Virus record (IMG/VR): IMGVR_UViG_3300011115_000879
Location: 1-64,000 of that record
DNA from: a virus
Reading direction: 5' to 3' (one strand)
Length of the DNA: 64,000 nucleotides
Part shown: positions 55,540-64,000 of the stretch, in pieces
Position numbering within the stretch: position 1 is the stretch's first letter
How the letters are laid out: the number at the start of each line of letters is the position of its first letter
Made by a program: the position numbers and the translations under genes
The notes under the pieces: model-generated
The model's database searches: none
Told to the model about the DNA's origin: nothing
What the model saw: only the letters and a program-made list of their open reading frames with translations

Positions 55540-57378
55540 ATGGCAGATAATAAAATATCATATTTAAATAAGACATTTAGTGATTTTAAGACAAATCTTG
55601 TAAATTACACCAAAACATATTTCCCTAATTCATATAATGATTTTTCAGATGCTAATCCAGGAGCAATATTCATTGAATTAGCTTCATATATAGGTGATGT
55701 AACATCATTTTATACTGATACTCAAATACAAGAAAATTTCTTATTATATGCTAAAGAGCGAGAAAATTTATTTGCATTATCTTATGGTTTAGGTTATTCT
55801 CCTAAAGTATCATACGCCTCAAACGTAGTAGTAGATATATTTCAACTTATACCTTCTTCAGGAAGTATAATAAGTGTTCCTGATTTAAGATATGGTATGA
55901 TTATACCGGAAAATACAATAATAACATCCATAAGTACTGGTACTAAATTTTTAACCATTGATAAAGTAAATTTTACAGATTCTACTGATACTGAAGTAAC
56001 ATATATAGATACAAACTACTTTTTACTTAAAAAATCAATTACTGCTATTTCGGCTGAAATTAAATCTACTACATTACAATTTAGTACACCACAAAAATTT
56101 CAAATAGCAACTATTAGTGATACTAATATATTACAAATACTAGATGCAACTGATGCTAGTAATAATAAATGGTATGAAGTACCATACTTAGCCCAATCCT
56201 CAATATTAACATCTATAGCTAATCCAACATCCGGAAGTGATGGTGTCCCATATTTAGTTAATTATACTAAAGTACCTCGCCGCTATGTTTCAAGATTCTT
56301 ATCAGACGATACATTGCAATTAGAATTTGGAGCTGGAGTAGCTAATGCATCTGATGGTACATTATTACCTAATCCTGATAATATACAATTAGGATTAATA
56401 CCGGGTATATCTAATTTATTAACTGGGTATAATAAAGCTAATGTATTCTTTACACAAGAGTATGGTTTAGCTCCAAGTAGTAATATTACTGTTAGATATC
56501 TTGTAGGCGGTGGAGTAACAGCTAATATATCATCAAATGACTTAACTTCAATTAATACATCAGGGGTTTATTTTCCTAGTGGAATAACAGGAGCATTAGC
56601 AGATCAAATTAAAGCTAGTATAGCTTCAACTAATCCAGGAGCTGCTTCAGGTGGTAGAGGTGCTGATGAAGTTGAAGAAATACGCAATAATGCCTTATAT
56701 GCATATCAATCACAATTACGTGCTGTAACCAGAGAAGATTATATTGTTAGAGCATTATCATTACCTGCTAATTATGGTAATGTTGCTAAAGTATATGTTA
56801 CTCAAGATGTAGCTCAAGAAATGATACCTACATCAACTGTATCTACTACTGAAATGCGTAACCCACTATCATTAGATATGTATGTATTAGCTTATGACAA
56901 TAATAAAAAATTAACAACAGCTACTAATACATTAAAATCTAACTTAGCTACTTATATTAATCAATATAGAATGGTTACTGATGCGGTTAATATTAAAGAT
57001 GCATTTTATATTAATATAGGTGTAGACTTTGATATTACTGTACAGAGAGATTATAATAATAGTGATGTTGTAACTAATTGTATCCTATCTTTACAAAATT
57101 ATTTTGACATAGATAAATGGACAATTAATCAACCTATATCTATATCTGATATTATTTCTAATTTAGTAAAAGTAAAAGGAGTACAATCTGTAGTTAAAAT
57201 TGAGATAACTAATAAACAAGGAGGAAATTATTCTCCATATGCATATGATATATCAGGGGCAACTAGACAAAATAATATATATCCTTCAATCGATCCTAGT
57301 ATATTTGAAGTTAGATATCCTAACACTGATATACAGGGTAGAGTTTTAGGTTTAGGAAGTACTACTCTAGTATGTTAA
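55540..57378 (+). CDS. gp6: Baseplate wedge protein (gp6/BaseplateJ-like)
   Basis: The 612-residue protein starts with DFSDANPGAIFIELASYIGD and YAKERENLFALSYGLGYSPK, the gp6 N-terminal signature, and contains the J-like domain VREDYIVRA-type element (here TREDYIVRALSLP). gp6 forms the ring that holds the baseplate wedges together. Size and neighbours match T4-like systems. Confidence 0.88.
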   Translation: MADNKISYLNKTFSDFKTNLVNYTKTYFPNSYNDFSDANPGAIFIELASYIGDVTSFYTDTQIQENFLLYAKERENLFALSYGLGYSPKVSYASNVVVDIFQLIPSSGSIISVPDLRYGMIIPENTIITSISTGTKFLTIDKVNFTDSTDTEVTYIDTNYFLLKKSITAISAEIKSTTLQFSTPQKFQIATISDTNILQILDATDASNNKWYEVPYLAQSSILTSIANPTSGSDGVPYLVNYTKVPRRYVSRFLSDDTLQLEFGAGVANASDGTLLPNPDNIQLGLIPGISNLLTGYNKANVFFTQEYGLAPSSNITVRYLVGGGVTANISSNDLTSINTSGVYFPSGITGALADQIKASIASTNPGAASGGRGADEVEEIRNNALYAYQSQLRAVTREDYIVRALSLPANYGNVAKVYVTQDVAQEMIPTSTVSTTEMRNPLSLDMYVLAYDNNKKLTTATNTLKSNLATYINQYRMVTDAVNIKDAFYINIGVDFDITVQRDYNNSDVVTNCILSLQNYFDIDKWTINQPISISDIISNLVKVKGVQSVVKIEITNKQGGNYSPYAYDISGATRQNNIYPSIDPSIFEVRYPNTDIQGRVLGLGSTTLVC

Positions 57379-57407
57379 ATATTAATCTTAGATAAAAATA
57401 AAGTAAA

Positions 57408-58007
57408 ATGAACCTAGAAAAACTAAAAGGACACATTCCCGATAGCGTTATAGCAATGCTACCAGATACAATCGCAAAATTTGAATTAAATACTCCACTC
57501 CGCCTAGCACACTTCCTAGCTCAAGCAGGACATGAGTCAGGTGGCTTCAAAGCAGTAAACGAAAATTTAAACTATGGAGCTAAAGGTTTACGCGGTATCT
57601 TTGGTAAATACTTTCCAACAGATGCTAAAGCAGCTTTGTACGAACGCAAGCCAGAAAAGATAGCTAACCTAGTCTATGGTGGTAGAATGGGTAACGGAGT
57701 AGAAGCTACAGGAGAGGGTTGGAAATTTAGAGGAAGAGGTTATATTCAATTAACAGGTAAAGATAACTATACTGCTTTTGATAAGGTAGTAGAAGAGAAC
57801 ATACTTGAACAACCTGACTTGGTTGCTACTAAGTACCCAGTATTATCTGCAGCTTGGTTCTTTCATAAAAATGGCTTACATAAGATAGCGGACGGTGGTG
57901 CTACAGATGCTGTAGTTACTTCTGTGACGAAGAGAGTTAATGGCGGTACTATTGGTTTACCTGATCGTATTAAACATTTTAAAGAATATTACTCATTATT
58001 GGCTTAA
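57408..58007 (+). CDS. GH19 chitinase-like endolysin
   Basis: This 199-residue protein is a single GH19 domain. FLAQAGHESGGF carries the catalytic Glu43, followed by NENLNYG (E52) and the GWKFRGRGYIQLTGKDNY substrate-cleft motif. GH19 phage enzymes cleave peptidoglycan and act in lysis. No signal peptide is seen, so a holin would be needed. It is inserted in the baseplate gene run, so a virion-associated muralytic role is an alternative. Confidence 0.9.
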   Translation: MNLEKLKGHIPDSVIAMLPDTIAKFELNTPLRLAHFLAQAGHESGGFKAVNENLNYGAKGLRGIFGKYFPTDAKAALYERKPEKIANLVYGGRMGNGVEATGEGWKFRGRGYIQLTGKDNYTAFDKVVEENILEQPDLVATKYPVLSAAWFFHKNGLHKIADGGATDAVVTSVTKRVNGGTIGLPDRIKHFKEYYSLLA

Positions 58008-58023
58008 GAAATAATAATCTGTC

Positions 58024-58032
58024 ATATTTATA
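58024..58032 (+). promoter_or_regulatory. ATATTTATA late-type promoter motif
   Basis: The motif lies 20-28 nt upstream of the next structural gene. Confidence 0.5.
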
Positions 58033-58051
58033 TGTAGTAACTATATAAAAT

Positions 58052-59158
58052 ATGTCAGTATATAAAATATTTCCTGAGAAAAGTGCTACGCTCTATTCAT
58101 ATTATCCAACCCTAAATACAGGGATTGATGAAATACTAGAGCTTAGCACATTTCAGTCTATTACAAGCACAAACGAGGTATCGCGAATATTAATTAAATT
58201 TCCATCTGCCGATATTAATACTATATTTAGTAAAGTATCATCATCTGCTTTTGATTGTTATTTAAAATTATGGAATGCCGATTCATCCCAATTACCTTTT
58301 AATTATACTATACAAGTACATCCTTTAGCAGCTGATTGGAATATTGGTACAGGTAGATTAGCTAATTCACCTATTACTACAGATGGAGTTAGTTGGCAAT
58401 ATGTTGATCAATTAGGAGGAAATCCATGGTCTACTTATGCAATATCTGGAGTAACAAGTTCATACCAATCTGGTAGTAATATAGGTGGTGGATTATGGTA
58501 TACTGCTTCTAATTATGAAGCTACTCAATCTTTTACTCACACATCTACAACAGATAATGATATTGAATTAAGAGTAACTAATACAGTAGCTGCATGGTCT
58601 GGTAGTATAATACCTAATTATGGTTTTATATTAAAACATACTAGCTCAATTGAATTTACTACAGCGTCTAAATTCGAAACTAAATACTTTTCTTCTAATA
58701 CTCATACAATTTATCCCCCATGCTTAGAAATAAGATGGGATGATTCAATATATAATACAGGTTCACTATCAGTATTAGATTCAGATCTATATATTACTAG
58801 TATAGGTAATAATAAAGGAGAATACCAACAAGATTCAGTACAACGTTTTAGAATTAAAGCTAGATCTAAATTTCCACCAAGAACCTTTACTACTAGTTCA
58901 TTTTCATTTGCTTTAGTAAATTATGCTTTACCTTCTTCTTCATATTGGTCAATAAAAGATTTGGATACCGATGAAATAGTCGTAGATTACGACACATCAT
59001 ATACAAAAATTAGTTGTGATTCTAATAGTAGTTATTTTGATATCTATATGAATGGACTAGAACCAGAAAGATATTATAAATTATTATTTAAAACTATATT
59101 ACCTAATGGTGAAACAATAATATTTGATGAAAATTACTATTTTAAAGTTAAACGATAA
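58052..59158 (+). CDS. Tail structural protein, DNRLRE-like beta-sandwich
   Basis: The 368-residue protein begins with VYKIFPEKSATLYSYYPTLNTGIDEIL, resembling DNRLRE-domain proteins (D-T---P--N-G---L). It then has a conserved SRILIKFP segment and a C-terminal beta domain. It lies after the gp6-like gene and before the large LamG protein, so a baseplate or fibre-attachment role is likely. Confidence 0.68.
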   Translation: MSVYKIFPEKSATLYSYYPTLNTGIDEILELSTFQSITSTNEVSRILIKFPSADINTIFSKVSSSAFDCYLKLWNADSSQLPFNYTIQVHPLAADWNIGTGRLANSPITTDGVSWQYVDQLGGNPWSTYAISGVTSSYQSGSNIGGGLWYTASNYEATQSFTHTSTTDNDIELRVTNTVAAWSGSIIPNYGFILKHTSSIEFTTASKFETKYFSSNTHTIYPPCLEIRWDDSIYNTGSLSVLDSDLYITSIGNNKGEYQQDSVQRFRIKARSKFPPRTFTTSSFSFALVNYALPSSSYWSIKDLDTDEIVVDYDTSYTKISCDSNSSYFDIYMNGLEPERYYKLLFKTILPNGETIIFDENYYFKVKR

Positions 59159-59487
59159 TGTCTCAAATTCCTATAGAAAAACAAGTATTTGATAAAAATA
59201 CATTTGGTAGAGTAATTGATACTCAATTTAATCAACTATTAACAAAAGGAACTACTGAGGTTACTGTAGATGATTTCTTTATATTATATGATCAATTATT
59301 TTATCAAATTCCTGAAGAAGGAGACACAGATTCACATAGATTTATATTAGAAAGAGAAGCAGAATATCTAGGGGTTATAATTAATCAAGACGATATACAA
59401 GCGTTACTAGATGAAATAACATCGTTAAGACAACAGGTATTAGATACTCAAACTATACTTAGTGATCTAAGTAAAACAATTAAATAA
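59158..59487 (+). CDS. Small structural-module protein
   Basis: This 109-residue acidic protein ends in a coiled coil (LDEITSLRQQVLDTQTIL). It overlaps the preceding stop (TAATG) and the following start, so it is tightly coupled to the tail operon. The function is unknown. Confidence 0.65.
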   Translation: MSQIPIEKQVFDKNTFGRVIDTQFNQLLTKGTTEVTVDDFFILYDQLFYQIPEEGDTDSHRFILEREAEYLGVIINQDDIQALLDEITSLRQQVLDTQTILSDLSKTIK

Positions 59488-62400
59488 TGGCGGATAATAT
59501 TAAAATAGTAGGTAATATTCTTAATACTACAACAGTTTCACGTTATTCTAGTGAGGATACTAATTTAATCTCTTCTAGAATTTTACAAGAAAATTTTGGT
59601 GAAACTGGTGACTATATTGAAGTTTACTTATATGATGCTGGTGGTAATTTATTAAATATAAACTATGACTATCTTAGTTATAAACTACCATCTGATGCTA
59701 ATTTAAAACCAGGTACTACTACTCAACCTAATACTACAGGTAATATACAAACTACTAATATAGGAGTTATATCTACCCTATCTAACCCTACAAGTTCATT
59801 ATATCCTATAATAGAAATAGATCCTGTAATGGATATTCAAAACTATGGATATTCTTCAGGTGAATTTAACATCAGATATAATTTATTTAAAAATAAAATA
59901 TCAAATAACACTGATCAGGCCTTATTTATTAAAGAAATATCAGCAGATAGGACTGAAATAAGATTAGCCTCTACTACATTAACAAATGATGAAATTGAAT
60001 CAGTTGTAAATTCTATTATAGATGAAATAAATAACTCTGATTATTATGTAGATTATTTATTAAATTTTGGTAATAATGAACAATATATTGCTGTTAATGT
60101 AGCTTTAAATAAAGCTACTACTGGGTATGAAGTATTATTTAAATTATATCAACCATTACCATTAAGTGTACAAGAAAAAACATCATTATGGATTGTTGAA
60201 GAAAAAGTAAATCCATATATTTTTGATATAAATTTAGATAAATTAATTACACCCCCACCACCCCCAACATTGCGTGGTCCTAATTTTGATATTCCTATTG
60301 AAAATCAAGGTACTATAGCTACAGCATATGGTACATATTCTAATTTAATATCTAGTCTACAAAATAAATCATACTATCAGGTATTAAATCTGATGGCTAC
60401 TCAAAGTGCTAATGTAAATGTAGATTATACAGATTTTAATAATTTTGTATTCTTTGGATCAGCAAAACAACGTGTAATTAATTTTCATGTTAAAGCTAAG
60501 CAAATTGAAGATTATAATACTTTAATAAGTACTTATACTCCTCAAACAGCATCTATTCCTAGCTTAATTACAGAAATTAATCAATATTCATCTAATATAA
60601 AAGATATTACCACTCAATTTGATGGATATGAATATTATTTATATTTTGAATCTAGTTCATACACTTGGCCTAAGTCAGGATCTTTAAAACCATATAGTTT
60701 ATTATCTACTACTAATAGTACTGTAACAGCATGGTATAATAACTTAATATTAGTTGCTGAAAATTATGATCAAAATAATTATGATAATTTAGAATTTGCA
60801 ATACCACCATTTTTAACTGAAGATGATACTAATGCTCCTTTCTTATTATTTCTTAATATGATTGGAAATTATTTTGATGATATTTGGATATATATAAAAT
60901 CAATAACTGATCTTAATTTAGCTAATAATAATTTAGATTATGGTATATCTAAAGATTTAGTATATGAGCGATTAAAATCATTAGGTATTAAATTATACAA
61001 TAGTCAAGCTGGCGAAAGCGTAAGTCAATATCTAATAGGAGCCAATACCGGTAGTAGTATATTTGATAATAACTTTACTATTACAGGCAGCTATTTAAAT
61101 AATATACCTCGTAAAGATCTAACATCAGAACTATATAAACGCATTTACCATAACTTACCATTATTAGTTAAAACTAAAGGTACAGTTGCTGGTTTAGAGC
61201 ATCTTAATACAATATTTGGTATTACAAGTAGTATATTAAATGTTAAAGAATTTGGTGGTTCTACTAAAGCAGAATTAATAAATGGGTATAATAACGATAA
61301 AGTAAGAATAGTACAAAATACTATAACAGGTAGTGTATTATCTTCTATGTTAAGTTTACAAACATTCCCTACTGCATCATCTGCGTTTAGAGATAATGAT
61401 ACACATTATATAGATATATCATTTTCACCACAAACACAAATTGATACTTACATATCAGAATCAATATCTATAAGTAATCCAACGTGGAGTTTAGATGATT
61501 ATATAGGTGATCCTAGACAACAATATAATAATTCATATTCCGATTTAAATAATCAACGTATTTTATATTACCAAACAGGTAATACAGGTAGTTTATCCTT
61601 TAACTCAGGTAGTGCTCTATTTAATGGTACAAATAGTAGTATTCAAGTTACTCCTAGTACTGGTATTTCTTTTGGTACATCTGACTATACTATTGAAGCG
61701 TGGGTTTACTTTTTAGATCCAAATAATAGTGATCCTATTATAGGGACAAATAATGCGGGAAGTGATTTATCATTTTATAGAGAAAATAATAGTTTATTTA
61801 TAGATTCATTTAATGATAATACTAATGAATATAAATTTCCTTCTATAACAATAGGATCATGGCATCATGTTGCTGCTTCTAGAAGTGGCAGTGCAGAAAC
61901 AGTATGGTTAGATGGAGTTAGAAGTACTAGTGGAATATTATTAGGTAATTTTAATTTTTCTGGAATAACAAATTATGTAGGTAGTGCACCTGCCTTTCCT
62001 TGGAATTTTAATGGACTTTTAACTAATGTAAAAGCTATAAAAGGCTCTTATCTATATAATCCAGCATCTAGTAGTATTTCCATTCCTACATCTCTATTTA
62101 CTACTACTATCATTAATAGTACTACTTGGCAATTACCATTAATATCTTCTAGTTTAGCGCCCGGTGTTAATAGTATAAATAATGTTCTTTTTAGCCTTTA
62201 TAACCCATTCACACAAGCATACCCCGGATTTACGGGTTCATTAATGGATTATAATGGATTTATTAGATTAATAGATTATTTTGATAATTCATTATTCAAA
62301 ATGTTAGCTGATTTTACACCGGAACGTACTAGCTTATCAACAGGAGTAACAATCAACTCACCAGTATTAGAGCGTAACAAAACATCATTTGCTAACCCAA

Positions 62401-64000
62401 CTAATAGTACTACACAAAGCATATACACAGCACAATTTAATACAGCAAGTATAACACCACAATATAGTCCACTATATAATAATTTAACAGGTGATAAAAA
62501 ACCATACTTTACAGGTGAACTAAGTGGTAGTGTAGTAGATGTACATCAATATTTTACAGATAATTACAATCAATATTTAGGTGATTGGGATGTATATAAT
62601 TCACAACGTACTATATCTCAAAGCATTAATTTAAATAGCTTCAATCATTCTGATTGGAACGTATTATTGAATAATGTTTCTAAAAACGTTACTTCTAATA
62701 AACGTAAAGGCATACAATATATCTATGGTACAACAGGTAGTATTACTAGTAGTGTTGAATTACAAGACTCAAACCTATCATTAAGATCATATCAAATATC
62801 ACGCTATGAAGGTTCTAAAGTAACTAGTGCAACATATAATACTTACACTACTGGTGATAAATCATATGGTAAAACAGCAGCTATTGATCATCAATCACTC
62901 AAAGTGGCTTGGGTAAAAAATATACCAAGTCAAAGTTTAAATTTCTATGATAAAACCACTATCGATTTAAAATATCTAGTTGATAGTAGTACTTCATTAA
63001 TTGAATTATCATTATCAAACACTAATCTTTGTGAAGTACAAAATACATTTAAATCAGGAACACCGGTAGTATTATCAATATCTGATGTACAAAAACCAAC
63101 TAATCAAACTACTTTAAATGGTCTTAAAACTATATTTAGAGGTGGATATTCATATGATCCTATATTATATAGAGAAAATAATGAAACCTTAACATTCACT
63201 CACAATAATATAGTAAGCTCAGCATCGGCCCACTTAGGGGTAAAAGCATATAATTTGGATTCTTATTTATGGGCAGCGGGTGGAGATGGACGTACTATGA
63301 AGGTTGATCCAAATAAAATATCTAACCAAATTGGAGGAGGAACACAGTTTGGACAAGACGGAGCATCAATATATAAAATAAACTCAGTTAATGCTCCTGA
63401 AGGTAGTCAAATATCATACGCTAAAACATTAGCATCTTCTTGGGATATTAAACAATTACAATCAACTTATACTAATAAAGATGCCGTAACAAGTAAATAT
63501 CCGACGTATGGTTGGGATGTAAGAGGAGGAACTGATAACAAATATGTTTATTCTTTTAATGTATTAAATTTTAATAATACTAATTTAAATTTAAGCGCAT
63601 ACAATACAGAACCGGATCCTAATTCTTATGCTATAGATGGTGGTGGTAACTACACATATAAGGTACCACGAACTAGTAACTATAAATTAAGCGGAAGTAT
63701 TCCTTTCTATTTTAGTGGAGATGACACTAAAACCACAGATGGTAATAATAATAATATGTCGGGGTATATTAGATTTAAAGTAATGGGATTAGTACAAAGC
63801 AGCAGAACACCAGATATAGAAACATCATGGATAACAGTAGCCAATACTTTTCTTACTCCACTTGTACTAGGAAACCAGGTAAATTATAGCTCTAATCTTA
63901 ATGCTATTAAATACGATGGTAATTCTAATAGTAGTCTTTTTGATTGTAGTCTGAATAGTACAGCTAATTTAATAGAAGGTGATTATATTAGATTTCAATT
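59487..64000 (+). CDS. Large tail/baseplate protein with LamG-like domain, truncated by window edge
   Basis: The frame starts with ATG at 59487 (MADNIKIVGNILNT, overlapping the previous TAA) and is open to the right edge, giving more than 1,500 residues. RIYHNLPLLVKTKGTVAGLE around residues 550-570 is a segment typical of very large baseplate proteins of marine T4-like phages (gp7-like position). About residues 700-880 form a LamG/concanavalin-like domain (SGSALFNGTNSSIQV ... WHHVAASRSG ... TVWLDGVRS), a likely glycan-binding part. The C-terminus is not in the window. Confidence 0.78.
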   Translation, partial: MADNIKIVGNILNTTTVSRYSSEDTNLISSRILQENFGETGDYIEVYLYDAGGNLLNINYDYLSYKLPSDANLKPGTTTQPNTTGNIQTTNIGVISTLSNPTSSLYPIIEIDPVMDIQNYGYSSGEFNIRYNLFKNKISNNTDQALFIKEISADRTEIRLASTTLTNDEIESVVNSIIDEINNSDYYVDYLLNFGNNEQYIAVNVALNKATTGYEVLFKLYQPLPLSVQEKTSLWIVEEKVNPYIFDINLDKLITPPPPPTLRGPNFDIPIENQGTIATAYGTYSNLISSLQNKSYYQVLNLMATQSANVNVDYTDFNNFVFFGSAKQRVINFHVKAKQIEDYNTLISTYTPQTASIPSLITEINQYSSNIKDITTQFDGYEYYLYFESSSYTWPKSGSLKPYSLLSTTNSTVTAWYNNLILVAENYDQNNYDNLEFAIPPFLTEDDTNAPFLLFLNMIGNYFDDIWIYIKSITDLNLANNNLDYGISKDLVYERLKSLGIKLYNSQAGESVSQYLIGANTGSSIFDNNFTITGSYLNNIPRKDLTSELYKRIYHNLPLLVKTKGTVAGLEHLNTIFGITSSILNVKEFGGSTKAELINGYNNDKVRIVQNTITGSVLSSMLSLQTFPTASSAFRDNDTHYIDISFSPQTQIDTYISESISISNPTWSLDDYIGDPRQQYNNSYSDLNNQRILYYQTGNTGSLSFNSGSALFNGTNSSIQVTPSTGISFGTSDYTIEAWVYFLDPNNSDPIIGTNNAGSDLSFYRENNSLFIDSFNDNTNEYKFPSITIGSWHHVAASRSGSAETVWLDGVRSTSGILLGNFNFSGITNYVGSAPAFPWNFNGLLTNVKAIKGSYLYNPASSSISIPTSLFTTTIINSTTWQLPLISSSLAPGVNSINNVLFSLYNPFTQAYPGFTGSLMDYNGFIRLIDYFDNSLFKMLADFTPERTSLSTGVTINSPVLERNKTSFANPTNSTTQSIYTAQFNTASITPQYSPLYNNLTGDKKPYFTGELSGSVVDVHQYFTDNYNQYLGDWDVYNSQRTISQSINLNSFNHSDWNVLLNNVSKNVTSNKRKGIQYIYGTTGSITSSVELQDSNLSLRSYQISRYEGSKVTSATYNTYTTGDKSYGKTAAIDHQSLKVAWVKNIPSQSLNFYDKTTIDLKYLVDSSTSLIELSLSNTNLCEVQNTFKSGTPVVLSISDVQKPTNQTTLNGLKTIFRGGYSYDPILYRENNETLTFTHNNIVSSASAHLGVKAYNLDSYLWAAGGDGRTMKVDPNKISNQIGGGTQFGQDGASIYKINSVNAPEGSQISYAKTLASSWDIKQLQSTYTNKDAVTSKYPTYGWDVRGGTDNKYVYSFNVLNFNNTNLNLSAYNTEPDPNSYAIDGGGNYTYKVPRTSNYKLSGSIPFYFSGDDTKTTDGNNNNMSGYIRFKVMGLVQSSRTPDIETSWITVANTFLTPLVLGNQVNYSSNLNAIKYDGNSNSSLFDCSLNSTANLIEGDYIRFQ

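Overview
The window is a stretch of a large, AT-rich tailed-phage genome with a contractile, T4-like tail. The evidence is a T4-type clamp loader (gp44/gp62-like), a gp55-like late sigma factor, and a gp5/gp25/gp6-like baseplate run. Every gene I accept lies on the + strand, mostly with overlapping or nearly touching ends. The host is probably a Bacteroidota (Flavobacteriia-like) bacterium. This is an inference from the TAnnTTYA promoter elements, leaders without strong Shine-Dalgarno sequences, a DUF4494 protein, and many small genes of kinds common in Bacteroidota phages. No integrase, repressor or attachment site was seen, so a lytic lifestyle is likely but not proven.

Layout. 0-6 kb: a phage GroEL, an odd leucine-type tRNA, an HNH endonuclease, the sliding-clamp loader pair and a RecB/Cas4-like nuclease. 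6-20 kb: a block of about 16 co-directional genes for glycan assembly (GT4, GT2, GT10-like and GT9-like glycosyltransferases, two nucleotide-sugar dehydratase/reductases, a short DegT-type aminotransferase, a NeuD-type acyltransferase, two methyltransferase-like proteins and a 2OG-Fe(II) oxygenase). 20-23.5 kb: a ClpP-type protease, possible virion proteins, an HNH-like protein, DUF4494 and a tiny lipoprotein. 23.5-25.6 kb: an RNA locus with tRNAs (Thr, Leu, Met/Ile, Gln, Trp, plus two of unclear identity), a tmRNA, a tRNA-like RNA with a very long insertion and two further structured RNA candidates. 25.6-50 kb: an accessory region of about 65 mostly small genes, among them thymidylate synthase, a metallophosphatase, DUF932, a RadA/DnaB-like ATPase, AT-hook proteins, a possible clan-CD peptidase and a tRNA-Glu. 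50-64 kb: the late sigma factor followed by the baseplate/tail module and a GH19 endolysin. The last gene, with a LamG-like domain, runs off the right edge.

Regulation. Two promoter-like classes are visible. About 38 copies of a cassette (GGCA or GTCA, about 12 nt, then TAYATTYA, usually followed by ACCAAAAATTAA and the start codon) precede individual small genes, mostly at 35-48 kb. A second motif, ATATTTAT(A), precedes the virion genes and other late-type genes. The gp55-like sigma factor is the obvious candidate to read it. Short hairpin terminators, several with GAAA loops, separate the small units.

Most unusual items: (1) a gene at 39629-40450 in which two promoter cassettes have become in-frame coding linkers between fused paralogous domains; (2) the tRNA/tmRNA locus with non-canonical tRNAs and structured RNAs; (3) a 400-nt gene-free structured region at 46.7-47.1 kb with a long-range pseudoknot; (4) terminator/promoter overlaps; (5) the dense glycan pathway.
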